Source: Actinomycetospora chibensis
Lineage (GTDB): Bacteria; Actinomycetota; Actinomycetes; Mycobacteriales; Pseudonocardiaceae
Direction: 5' to 3'
Assembly: GCF_028737215.1 (NCBI RefSeq)
Contig: NZ_JAQZAM010000014.1
Coordinates: forward strand, 124,001 to 188,000
Length of the DNA stretch: 64,000 nt
Every line of letters begins with the position of its first letter. Positions within the stretch are counted from its first letter, which is position 1. The translations under genes and the position numbers were made by a program. The notes beneath the pieces were generated by a model, which searched no databases, had not been told where the DNA came from, and saw only the letters and a list, made by a program, of their open reading frames with translations. Shown in pieces: positions 12,416 to 20,098 of the stretch.

Positions 12416-12998
12416 GCTCCTCCTTCACCTCCCCGTGCTTGTCCCGCTTGGCGTACTTCACCGACGACGGCAGCAGCTCAAGCTTCTCGCCCTGCGCCTT
12501 GCGCTCGGCGGCGAGCTCGGCCCGCACCGGTCCGAGCGGCTCGGCCTGGATCTTCTGGTGCAGCTTGAGGATCGCGTCGATGAGCATCTCCGGCCGCGGC
12601 GGGCAGCCCGGCAGGTACATGTCGACGGGGACGACGTGGTCGACGCCCTGGACGACCGCGTAGTTGTTGAACATCCCGCCCGACGACGCGCAGACGCCCA
12701 TCGCGAGCACCCAGCGGGGCTCGGCCATCTGGTCGTAGATCTGGCGCAGGACCGGGGCCATCTTGTTGGTGACGCGGCCCGCGACGATCATCAGGTCGGC
12801 CTGGCGGGGGCTCGGGCGGAACACCTCCATGCCGAACCGGCCGAGGTCGTAGCGCGGGGCGCCCGAGGTCATCATCTCGATCGCGCAGCAGGCCAGCCCG
12901 AAGGTGGCGGGCCACAGCGATGCCTTGCGGGTCCAGTTGACCAGGCTCTCGACGCTGGCCAGCACGATCCCGTTCGGGAGCTTCTCTTCCAGTCCCAT
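12405..12998 (-). CDS. nuoB: NADH-quinone oxidoreductase subunit B (N2 cluster)
   Basis: This subunit carries the terminal cluster N2, which reduces quinone (197 residues). The ligand cysteines are visible: the tandem pair in [11 protein letters not shown], one in [11 protein letters not shown] and one in [10 protein letters not shown]. The C-terminal tail is Lys-rich. It starts 4 nt downstream of the nuoA stop. Confidence 0.97.
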   Translation of the reverse strand: MGLEEKLPNGIVLASVESLVNWTRKASLWPATFGLACCAIEMMTSGAPRYDLGRFGMEVFRPSPRQADLMIVAGRVTNKMAPVLRQIYDQMAEPRWVLAMGVCASSGGMFNNYAVVQGVDHVVPVDMYLPGCPPRPEMLIDAILKLHQKIQAEPLGPVRAELAAERKAQGEKLELLPSSVKYAKRDKHGEVKEEHVW

Positions 12999-13002
12999 AC
13001 TT

Positions 13003-13368
13003 CTAGCTCCAGTCCAGCCCGCCGCGGCGCCACACGTAGGCGTAGGCGAAGGCGACGGTGGCGACGAACAGCACGATCTCCACGAGACCGAACAACCCGA
13101 GCGCGTCGATGTTCACGGCGAACGGGTAGAGGAAGACCATCTCGATGTCGAAGAGGATGAAGAGCATCGCGGTGAGGTAGTAGGCCACCGGGATGCGGCC
13201 GCCGCCGGCGACCGGCTGCGGCGACGGCTCGATGCCGCACTCGTAGGCGTCGAGCTTCGCGCGGTTGTAGCGACGCGGTCCGATGAAGGGCGCGGCCGTG
13301 ACCGAGAACAGCCCGAACCCGGCGGCGAGCACGAACATGACGACCAGCGGGACGTAGAGGTCCAGCAT
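13003..13368 (-). CDS. nuoA: NADH-quinone oxidoreductase subunit A
   Basis: This is the first gene of the complex I operon, a three-helix membrane subunit of 121 residues. The quinone-site loop carries the conserved DAYECGIEP, and helix 2 has [16 protein letters not shown] chose the ATG at 13368 because GAAGGAG lies 6 nt upstream; a longer frame to 13446 has no homologous sequence. The genes nuoA to nuoM in this window are all transcribed leftwards with gaps of 14 nt or less, so they form one operon. Confidence 0.96.
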   Translation of the reverse strand: MLDLYVPLVVMFVLAAGFGLFSVTAAPFIGPRRYNRAKLDAYECGIEPSPQPVAGGGRIPVAYYLTAMLFILFDIEMVFLYPFAVNIDALGLFGLVEIVLFVATVAFAYAYVWRRGGLDWS

Positions 13369-13531
13369 CGTCGCTCCTTCCTCCCCGTGCTGCGCGTCGG
13401 GAGTTCGTGGTGGTGCGGCCCTCGCGCAGGCCGTGCAGTGGATCACGGTCGGCGGGCGGGACCGACCCTAATGAGCCCGAACGGGCGAGACGCCGATGAG
13501 GGCGGCCTAACCCGGGTGAGCGGTCCGCGGC
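13369..13531 (-). promoter_or_regulatory. Leader/promoter region of the nuo operon
   Basis: This is the only gap upstream of nuoA in which a nuo promoter can lie (163 bp, downstream of menJ). On the minus strand a TAGGGT hexamer (13465-13470) fits the actinobacterial -10 pattern TAnnnT, but no clear -35 is seen. No TTGTGAA-type Rex half-site was found here. A short GC hairpin (CGCGGC/GCCGCG) overlaps the menJ stop and may end that transcript. Confidence 0.3.
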
Positions 13532-14884
13532 TCAGGCCGCGACGGAGCCCTCCTTCCGGGTGCTCGGCGACCCCGGCGGCGCGTCCCCGAGTGGCGGCAC
13601 CATCCGCAGGACGAGGTCGAGCGCGCGGTCGCCCGCGTCGCCGTCCCGTCCGTCGGTGAGGCCGGTGAAGAGCCGCAGCGCGGCCTCCATGAGACGTCGC
13701 CTCGGCATCCCGAGGCGCAGGGCGTGGTGCATGAACCGTGGCCGGCCGAGCGCGCTCGCGGCCCGGTTGCCGACGCGGTACCAGCTGCCGAGCTCGTGGC
13801 GGACCGCCGCCGGGTACGCGGCCAGCGCGCGCTCCCGTCCGGTGCCCTCCGGCCGGGCGCTCGCCTGCACGACGCACTCGGCGGCGATGGCCGCGGACTG
13901 CAGTGCGTAGGCGATGCCCTCGCCGCTGAACGGGTTGACCATCCCGCCGGCGTCGCCGACGAGCACGAGGCCGTCGCGGTAGAGCGGGGTGCGGCTCATC
14001 CCCATCGGCAGCGCGGCGCCGCCGATCGCGCCGGTGGCGTTCTCCTCGCGCAGACCCCACTCGGCGGGCAGGCCCTCGACCCAGTGCCGGAGCAGGGCGC
14101 GGTAGTCGCGCTTGTCGTTCTTCCGCGTGGCGAGGACACCGAGGCCGACGTTCGCCGTGCCGTCGCCCATCCCGAACACCCAGCCGTAGCCGCCGTGCAG
14201 GTCGGGGCCGACGCCCGGGCCGTCGTGCAGGCCGAGGTGCGTCTCGAGGTAGTCGTCGTCGTGGCGCGGGCTCGTGTAGTACCGGCGCACCGCGACGCCG
14301 AGCGGGCGGTCGTCGCGCTTGCCGATGCCGAGGCTCAGCGCGGTGCGCGCGCCGACGCCGTCGCAGGCGACGACCAGCGACGCACGGTAGGAGACCGGCT
14401 CGCGCTCCGGACCGCGGCGTGCGTCGACGCCGGTGACGCGGCCGGTGCGCTCGTCGACGGCCGCGCCGGAGACCGAGACACCCTCCTCGACACGGGCCCC
14501 GGCGGCGCGGGCGTGGTCGGCGAGCATCTGGTCGAAGTCGCGCCGGGGGCGCACGAGGCCGTAGGCGGGGAAGGTGGCGAGCTCGGGCCAGTCGAGCTGG
14601 ATGCTCGTGCCGCCGCCGATGACGCGCAGGCCGCGCTGGTGGCGCCAGCCGGCCTCCTCGCGCGTGTCGACGCCGAGGTCGACGAGCTGCTTCACCCCGC
14701 GCGGGGTCACGCCGTCGCCGCAGACCTTCTCGCGGGGGAACGTCGCCTTCTCCAGGACGAGCACGTCGAGCCCGGCGCGCGCCAGGTACGTCGCGACCGT
14801 GGAGCCTGCGGGACCGGCACCCACGACGACGACATCGGCGTCGGCGTCGGGGCTGCGGCGCGCTCCGGTGGTGGCGGCGGACAC
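13532..14884 (-). CDS. menJ: Menaquinone reductase / geranylgeranyl reductase family flavoprotein
   Basis: This is an FAD-dependent reductase of the geranylgeranyl reductase family. In Mycobacterium the homologue MenJ saturates one isoprene unit of the menaquinone side chain. The protein (450 residues) has an N-terminal Rossmann motif VVVVGAGPAGSTVATYLARA, the RPRRDFDQML segment, and the second FAD motif GDAGGMVNPFSGEGIAYAL. The GTG at 14884 is preceded by AAGGAG at 7 nt; the frame extends 50 codons further but without family similarity. A Rex-type operator sits just upstream. The position between menG and nuoA fits a role in supplying quinone to complex I. Confidence 0.85.
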   Translation of the reverse strand: MSAATTGARRSPDADADVVVVGAGPAGSTVATYLARAGLDVLVLEKATFPREKVCGDGVTPRGVKQLVDLGVDTREEAGWRHQRGLRVIGGGTSIQLDWPELATFPAYGLVRPRRDFDQMLADHARAAGARVEEGVSVSGAAVDERTGRVTGVDARRGPEREPVSYRASLVVACDGVGARTALSLGIGKRDDRPLGVAVRRYYTSPRHDDDYLETHLGLHDGPGVGPDLHGGYGWVFGMGDGTANVGLGVLATRKNDKRDYRALLRHWVEGLPAEWGLREENATGAIGGAALPMGMSRTPLYRDGLVLVGDAGGMVNPFSGEGIAYALQSAAIAAECVVQASARPEGTGRERALAAYPAAVRHELGSWYRVGNRAASALGRPRFMHHALRLGMPRRRLMEAALRLFTGLTDGRDGDAGDRALDLVLRMVPPLGDAPPGSPSTRKEGSVAA

Positions 14885-14895
14885 GGCACGGCTCC

Positions 14896-14913
14896 TTGTG
14901 AATCCGTTCACTA
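14896..14913. promoter_or_regulatory. Candidate Rex operator upstream of menJ
   Basis: The 18-bp sequence TTGTGAATCCGTTCACTA matches the Rex consensus TTGTGAA-N4-TTCACAA at 13 of 14 fixed positions. It is an AT-rich dyad in very GC-rich surroundings. It begins at the first base of the menJ ribosome binding site and sits 12 nt from the start codon, so binding would block the promoter or early transcription. rex itself is encoded at 45920-46714. Confidence 0.65.
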
Positions 14914-15013
14914 GCTCGGCTACGGGGAGTCTAGGGACCGTGTGGCGTGATCGCCCGCCGAGGGTGGTTTCGGATGCGCGGACGCGGGTCATGTGCCGTC
15001 GTTCGCGGCCACG

Positions 15014-15070
15014 TGGGGGCTTTCCTGACCCCATCGGCGTGCTGTGTCGATTCGGTCAGCATGGCCCCCA
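15014..15070 (-). terminator. Imperfect hairpin downstream of menG
   Basis: Two 17-nt arms (TGGGGGCTTTCCTGACC and GGTCAGCATGGCCCCCA) pair except for a short internal loop, with a 23-nt apical loop. The element lies 13 to 69 nt past the menG stop and before the Rex site of menJ. It therefore probably ends the mrp-menG transcript, although there is no T-run. Its left arm resembles the palindrome near hemB (see 41809-41848). Confidence 0.45.
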
Positions 15071-15082
15071 GGCTGGTACTGG

Positions 15083-15814
15083 TCAGGCGGGCTTGGTCGC
15101 CGTGTGGAGGGCGACGATGCCGCCGGAGAGGTTGCGCCAGGCCACCGAGCGCCAGCCGGCGGCGCCGATGCGGGCGGCGAGGGCGGGCTGGTCGGGCCAG
15201 GCGCGGATCGACTCGGCGAGGTAGACGTACGCGTCGGGGTTCGAGCTCACCGCGCGGGCGACGCGGGGCAGGCCCGCCATGAGGTAGTCGGTGTAGACGC
15301 GGCGGAACGGCGCGAAGGTGGGCCGGGAGAACTCGCAGACCACGAGCGTGCCGCCCGGGCGGGTGACGCGGGCGAACTCCGCGAGCGCGGCGTCGACGTC
15401 GACGGTGTTGCGCAGGCCGAAGGAGATGACCACCGCGTCGACGGAGGCGTCGGGCAGCGGGAGGTGCAGGGCGTCGGCGGCGACGTAGGGCACCGGGCTG
15501 CGGCCCAGCTTGCCCACGAGCCGCGAGCGGCCGGTGCGCAGCATCCCGAGCGAGAAGTCGGTGGCCAGGCAGCGGGCCCCGGTGCGGGCGAGCTCGACGG
15601 TGGAGACCCCGGTGCCCGCGGCGACGTCGAGCACCGTGTCCCCCGGACCGACCGCGAGGCACGCGCGGGTGGCCCGGCGCCAGCGGACGTCCTGGGCGAA
15701 CGACAGCACGGTGTTGGTGACGTCGTAGCGCGCGGCGACGCCGTCGAACATCCGGGCCACGGCGCCCGGGTCGCGGTCGAGCTCCGCGCGGGTGCCGCCC
15801 GGTTTCGGGCTCAT
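15083..15814 (-). CDS. menG: Demethylmenaquinone methyltransferase
   Basis: This SAM-dependent methyltransferase of the UbiE/MenG family catalyses the last ring methylation of menaquinone (243 residues, normal length). Visible motifs are [20 protein letters not shown] near the N-terminus, the SAM site [15 protein letters not shown], the UbiE signature [16 protein letters not shown], and [14 protein letters not shown]. Its start overlaps the stop of the DUF3592 gene by 4 nt, so it is the last gene of the transcription unit that begins with mrpA. Confidence 0.93.
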   Translation of the reverse strand: MSPKPGGTRAELDRDPGAVARMFDGVAARYDVTNTVLSFAQDVRWRRATRACLAVGPGDTVLDVAAGTGVSTVELARTGARCLATDFSLGMLRTGRSRLVGKLGRSPVPYVAADALHLPLPDASVDAVVISFGLRNTVDVDAALAEFARVTRPGGTLVVCEFSRPTFAPFRRVYTDYLMAGLPRVARAVSSNPDAYVYLAESIRAWPDQPALAARIGAAGWRSVAWRNLSGGIVALHTATKPA

Positions 15815-16413
15815 CGGTGCCCCGCCCCCGCCATCTCGGGCTCGCCGTCCTCGCGCTCGCCGTCACCCTCGTTCTCGTCGCCGTCGCGGACCGTCCACGC
15901 CTCGCGCGCGGCCACCGCCTCCTCCCGGCGTCGCCGGGCCCGCCCGAGCGCCCAGGCACCGGGGGCGACGACGGCCCAGAGCACGAGCAGCCCGAGCGCG
16001 ACGGGCAGGAGGCCCTCGGTCCAGGTGCGCCCGGCGACCCGCACCAGCTCGGGGTCGGTGCGGTCGTACTCGACCCGCACGAGCTGCCCGGGCTCGAGGC
16101 CGCGGGGGTAGAACACGCCGTCCTCCGGGGTGAGCACCGCTCCCTCGCCGGTGGTGAAGCGAACGTAGACGTGGGGCCCCGAGCCGCCCTCGAGCACCTC
16201 GCCGACGGCACGGCCGATCGAGGCGTCGATGTGGGCGTCGTTGCGCGCGGCCGCGACGAGCACCAGGCCGAGCAGGACGCTGACGACGAGTCCCACGGCG
16301 ACGACGATCTCCGGAGCCTTGCGGGCGGCGGGGCGCAGCAGCGCGACCGCGGCCTCGGCCGGCGGACGCGCCTTCGCGACGGCCCGCCGCGCCAGCTCGC
16401 GCAGCCCTGTCAT
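15811..16413 (-). CDS. DUF3592 family membrane protein
   Basis: This protein of 200 residues and unknown function has two membrane helices (about residues 35-58 and 140-162). An extracytoplasmic domain between them contains [11 protein letters not shown] and [22 protein letters not shown], as in DUF3592 proteins. The C-terminal tail is acidic ([17 protein letters not shown]). Mycobacteria have a similar gene next to menG (Rv0556), from memory. The ATG overlaps the mrpG stop and its stop overlaps menG, which ties it to both antiporter and quinone genes. Confidence 0.75.
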   Translation of the reverse strand: MTGLRELARRAVAKARPPAEAAVALLRPAARKAPEIVVAVGLVVSVLLGLVLVAAARNDAHIDASIGRAVGEVLEGGSGPHVYVRFTTGEGAVLTPEDGVFYPRGLEPGQLVRVEYDRTDPELVRVAGRTWTEGLLPVALGLLVLWAVVAPGAWALGRARRRREEAVAAREAWTVRDGDENEGDGEREDGEPEMAGAGHR

Positions 16414-16919
16414 TCGCCCGAGTCTAGGGAGGCCCCGTCGGAGCCGTCCCCGCGCCTGCGACGGCTGCGCCCGACGGCCGCCCCGTTGCGGTGGGGCGAG
16501 CCGTCCTCGTCGCGGGCCTCGTCGTCGTCCTCCTGGTCGTCCGGACCCGGGTCGGCCTCGTCCGGGCGGTCGGTGAGCTCGTCGACGTACAGCAGGTCGC
16601 GGCGGACGCCGCCCTCGCCCCGGTGGGCGAGGCGACCGACGACGTGCGCGGTGACCGGGGCCGTCACGAGCTGGAAGGCCCCGACGAGCACGAGCATCCA
16701 CACATCGGGGCTGGTGCGCAGGTGCAGCGCGCCGCCGATCACGATGAGCAGCAGGCCCACCACCTGCGGCTTCGTGGCGGCGTGCATGCGGCTGAGCACG
16801 TCGGGCAGCGACAGCAGGCCGACCGAGGCGACCAGTGCCAGCAGGACGCCGAGCACGATCGCCACCGTGCCGATCGTGTCCAGCACGAGCTCGACCGTGC
16901 TCTGGGTGGGGGTGCTCAT
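16410..16919 (-). CDS. mrpG: Mrp Na+/H+ antiporter subunit G
   Basis: This is a small membrane subunit of the multi-subunit Mrp antiporter. The core (residues 10-110) has three helices and the family motif LPDVLSRMHAATKPQVVGLLLI. The last 55 or so residues are a highly charged acidic-then-basic tail not needed for the core fold. The ATG at 16919 overlaps the mrpF stop. 169 residues. Confidence 0.92.
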   Translation of the reverse strand: MSTPTQSTVELVLDTIGTVAIVLGVLLALVASVGLLSLPDVLSRMHAATKPQVVGLLLIVIGGALHLRTSPDVWMLVLVGAFQLVTAPVTAHVVGRLAHRGEGGVRRDLLYVDELTDRPDEADPGPDDQEDDDEARDEDGSPHRNGAAVGRSRRRRGDGSDGASLDSGE

Positions 16920-17200
16920 CGTCCGGTCCCCCGTCGCACGAAGCGCGCCACGGTGGTCGAGCCGAGGAAGCCGACCAGGCTGATCGCGACCACCACGGGG
17001 ACGAACGACGAGTCGCCGGTGAGCGCCGCGTACGCCACGAGCCCGCACAGGAACTCGGCGACGAGGACGTCGAGCGCGATGAGGCGATCGAGACCCGTCG
17101 GGCCCCGCAGCAGCCGCACGACGACGAGGAGCGCGGAGAGCCCGAGCAGCACGAGGGAGACGACGAGGACGGCGTCGAGCAGGGCGGGCAGGGTGCTCAT
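16916..17200 (-). CDS. mrpF: Mrp Na+/H+ antiporter subunit F
   Basis: This three-helix subunit of the Mrp antiporter has 94 residues. It contains the family motif RLLRGPTGLDRLIALDVLVAE. Start and stop overlap mrpE and mrpG by 4 nt. Confidence 0.92.
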   Translation of the reverse strand: MSTLPALLDAVLVVSLVLLGLSALLVVVRLLRGPTGLDRLIALDVLVAEFLCGLVAYAALTGDSSFVPVVVAISLVGFLGSTTVARFVRRGTGR

Positions 17201-17799
17201 CGGCTCTCCTCGGCAGTGTCGGGACCCACGGGGACGGTCGGCGCGGCCGGCCGGCCGAGGGCCGCCACGATGTCGCCCTCGAGCCGGGCGACCTGCGCGC
17301 GGAAGTCCGCGACGGCCTGGTCGTCGTCGGCGCCGAGGACGTGGGCGTAGATCGTCCGCTCCTCGGGCCGGGCCTCGATGACCACGCTGCCGGGTACGAG
17401 CGTGAGCACCTCGGTGACCATCGCCATCACGAACTCCGACGACGACGCGAGCCGGACGGCGATCACCGAGCTGCGGATCGGCGGGCCGGTGACGGCCTGC
17501 AGCGACTGCCGGGCGACCTGCAGGCTCGACACGACGAGGTCGCCGACGAACCGCGCGGCCGCGCCGAGCGCCGCCCCCGGCCGTATCCAGCCCCCGCCGG
17601 GGGCGGCCGGCAGGGGGAAGAGGACGAGCACGAGCAGCCCGATGGCCAGCCCGCCGAGCACGTTGGCCCACGAGAAGGTCCCCCAGAGCAGGACCCAGAC
17701 GATCATCAGCCAGACGAGCGGGACGGCGCGGCGCAGGATCCCGCCGGTGTTGGGCGGGGTGCGGCGCCCCTCGCCCCCGTCCCGGCCCTCCCGGCTCAC
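17197..17799 (-). CDS. mrpE: Mrp Na+/H+ antiporter subunit E
   Basis: This is a membrane subunit of the Mrp antiporter (200 residues). After a short hydrophilic start it has two helices (PLVWLMIVWVLLWGTFSWAN; LGGLAIGLLVLVLFPL), then the conserved cytoplasmic part VMAMVTEVLTLVPGSVVIE. The start is a GTG that overlaps the mrpD stop (GTGA). The long in-frame extension upstream is antisense-free shadow of mrpD. Confidence 0.9.
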   Translation of the reverse strand: MSREGRDGGEGRRTPPNTGGILRRAVPLVWLMIVWVLLWGTFSWANVLGGLAIGLLVLVLFPLPAAPGGGWIRPGAALGAAARFVGDLVVSSLQVARQSLQAVTGPPIRSSVIAVRLASSSEFVMAMVTEVLTLVPGSVVIEARPEERTIYAHVLGADDDQAVADFRAQVARLEGDIVAALGRPAAPTVPVGPDTAEESR

Positions 17800-19607
17800 C
17801 GTGCGACCCGGTCGTCGACGGCCTGGGCGAACACGGCCTGGATGTAGGGCGTGCGGGCGACGAGGTCGTCGGAGGCCTGGTCGGCCACCGCGTACAGCGG
17901 GCCGGCCGCGACCGTCAGCGAGAGACCCAGCACGACGAGCGCGGCGGTCGCCGCGGTCATCACCCGCGGCAGCCGCGACGACACGGTGTCGCCGGCGGCG
18001 CCCAGGAACCGGCCGGACAGCGCCGGGGTGCTGTCGGCCGGGGCCAGGCGCGCCACGGGCCAGTCGACCTCGGCGCCGGAGTTCGCCTCGGCGCGCGCGA
18101 TCGTGCGGGCCGTGCCGGGGCGCACCTGCGTGAGCACCCCGCTGCGCGGCGTCGGGGCGCCGGGCAGCCCGCCGGTCGTCCGCTCGCGGCCGTCGGGCAC
18201 GTCCTCGTCGCCCTCGTCGGCCTCCTCGTCCTCGTCCTGGTCGGGCTCCTCGGAGACCGGGATCTGGTCGGCGGGGCGCCAGAAGGCGAGCACCCACACC
18301 TTGGTGACCGCGTAGAGCGTCAGCAGGCTCGTGAGCACCGAGACCACCACGAGCGTCCAGGCCAGCGCGGAGCCGTCGACGACACCGGCCTGCACCAGCG
18401 CGAGCTTGCCGATGAAACCGGAGAGCGGCGGGATGCCGCCCAGGTTGACGGCGGGGATGAACCAGAGCACGGCGAGCAGCGGCGACGCCTTCGCCAGCCC
18501 GCCGAGACGTGTCACCGACGTCGAGCCGCCGACGCCCTCGATGAGGCCGACCACGCAGAACAGCGTCGCCTGCACGGTGATGTGGTGGACGACGTAGAAC
18601 ACGGCGCCGGCCACGCCGAGCGGGGTGGCGAGCGCGATCCCGAAGATCATGTAACCGATGTGGCTGACGAGGGTGAACGACAGGATCCGCTTGATGTCGG
18701 CCTGCGCGATGGCGCCGAGCGCCCCGACCAGCATGGTCAGCCCCGCGGCGACGAGCAGCACGGTCCGGGTGACCTCGGAGTCCGGGAACAGCAGCGTCTC
18801 GGTGCGGATGATCGAGTACACGCCGACCTTGGTGAGCAGGCCGGCGAACACCGCGGTGACCGGGGCGGCCGCAGTCGGGTAGCTGTCGGGCAGCCACGCC
18901 GAGAGCGGGAACACGGCGGCCTTGATGCCGAACGCCGTGAGCAGCACGAGGTGGATCGCCAGCGCCGTGCCCGGTGGCACCTGCTCCATGCGCGTGGAGA
19001 TCTGGGCGAGGTTCAGCGTGCCCACCGCGGCGTAGACCAGCGCGATGCCGACGAGGAAGACCAGCGACGAGACCACGTTGACGACGACGTAGATGATGCC
19101 GGCCCGCACCCGCGAGCGGCTGCCCCCGAGCGTCAGGAGCACGTAGCTCGCCATCAGCAGGACCTCGAACCCCACGTAGAGGTTGAACAGGTCCCCCGAG
19201 AGGAAGGCGTTCGCCACGCCCGCGGCGAGCACCAGGTAGGTCGGGTGGAAGATGGTGATCGGGGTGTCCTCGTCGCGGTCGTACACGCCCTGCCCGATGG
19301 CGTAGACGAGCACGGCGAGCGTCACCGTCATCGACGTCAGCAGCATCAGCGCCGACAGCGGGTCGACGACGAGCGTGATGCCCAGGGGCACCGGCCACGA
19401 GCCGACCGTGACGACGACCGGCCCCGATTCCACCGCCGCCACCAGCAGCAGCGCGGCGATGACGACCACGACGGAGAGCACGGCGACGCTGACCGCGCGC
19501 TGCAGCATCGGGCGTCGCGAGAGCACGAGGGTCAGGCCGGCGCCGAGCAGCGGCAGCAGCGCGGGCAGCGGGATCAGGGTCGCGAGCAGCGAGGAGCCCG
19601 GGTTCAC
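17796..19607 (-). CDS. mrpD: Mrp Na+/H+ antiporter subunit D
   Basis: This large antiporter-like subunit is homologous to NuoM/NuoN (603 residues). Core motifs are YVGFEVLLMASYVLLTLGG, AFGIKAAVFPLSAWLPDSYPTA with the key Lys, GLLTKVGVYSIIRTE, and ADIKRILSFTLVSHIGYMIFG. The family is usually about 490-500 residues. The excess is a charged linker (QDEDEEADEGDEDVPDGRE) placed before the last helix. Confidence 0.94.
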   Translation of the reverse strand: MNPGSSLLATLIPLPALLPLLGAGLTLVLSRRPMLQRAVSVAVLSVVVVIAALLLVAAVESGPVVVTVGSWPVPLGITLVVDPLSALMLLTSMTVTLAVLVYAIGQGVYDRDEDTPITIFHPTYLVLAAGVANAFLSGDLFNLYVGFEVLLMASYVLLTLGGSRSRVRAGIIYVVVNVVSSLVFLVGIALVYAAVGTLNLAQISTRMEQVPPGTALAIHLVLLTAFGIKAAVFPLSAWLPDSYPTAAAPVTAVFAGLLTKVGVYSIIRTETLLFPDSEVTRTVLLVAAGLTMLVGALGAIAQADIKRILSFTLVSHIGYMIFGIALATPLGVAGAVFYVVHHITVQATLFCVVGLIEGVGGSTSVTRLGGLAKASPLLAVLWFIPAVNLGGIPPLSGFIGKLALVQAGVVDGSALAWTLVVVSVLTSLLTLYAVTKVWVLAFWRPADQIPVSEEPDQDEDEEADEGDEDVPDGRERTTGGLPGAPTPRSGVLTQVRPGTARTIARAEANSGAEVDWPVARLAPADSTPALSGRFLGAAGDTVSSRLPRVMTAATAALVVLGLSLTVAAGPLYAVADQASDDLVARTPYIQAVFAQAVDDRVAR

Positions 19608-20098
19608 GGCGCGTCCTCCCCGGTGGCGCCGGCCGCCGCGCGGACGGGGTCGGGGCCCGTCTCGGTGTCCTCCGGGTCGGTGTCGCCGACGGTCTCGCAG
19701 CCCGTGGTGTCCAGCTCCTCCTCGTCCTCCTGCTCCCCGCGCGCCAGGCGGCGGCGTACGGAGCGGTCCTCGGCGTCCTCGGTGAGGTCGTCCTCGCGGT
19801 CGAGGGTCCAGGCGCGGTGGATGAGGGCGAGCAGGAACGCCGACACCCCGAGCGTGATGACGATGGCCGTGAGCACCAGCGCCTGGACCAGGGCGTCGCT
19901 CATCGTCTCCTCCGGCGCGCGGCCGACGAGCGGCGCCGCGCCCGTGGGACCCCCGGCCACGATGACGAGCACGTTGGTGGCGTTGCCGAGCACCAGGACG
20001 CCCAGCAGCACCCGGGTCAGGCTGCGCTCGAGGAGCAGGTAGACCCCGGCCGTGTAGAGCACGCCGACGAGCGCGAGCAGGACGATCGGCGAGCTCAC
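19604..20098 (-). CDS. mrpC: Mrp Na+/H+ antiporter subunit C
   Basis: This NuoK-like three-helix subunit has its core in residues 1-105, with GVYLLLERSLTRVLLGVLVLGNATN and VQALVLTAIVITLGVSAFLLAL. A 60-residue, Asp/Glu-rich tail follows, which makes it longer (164 residues) than the usual 110-125. Overlaps mrpA and mrpD by 4 nt. Confidence 0.93.
   Translation of the reverse strand: MSSPIVLLALVGVLYTAGVYLLLERSLTRVLLGVLVLGNATNVLVIVAGGPTGAAPLVGRAPEETMSDALVQALVLTAIVITLGVSAFLLALIHRAWTLDREDDLTEDAEDRSVRRRLARGEQEDEEELDTTGCETVGDTDPEDTETGPDPVRAAAGATGEDAP

Noticed and set aside
13369-13531. Rex operator in front of nuoA, as reported for Streptomyces
   Set aside because: No TTGTGAA or TTCACAA half-site pair is present in the gap; the nearest strong site belongs to menJ.
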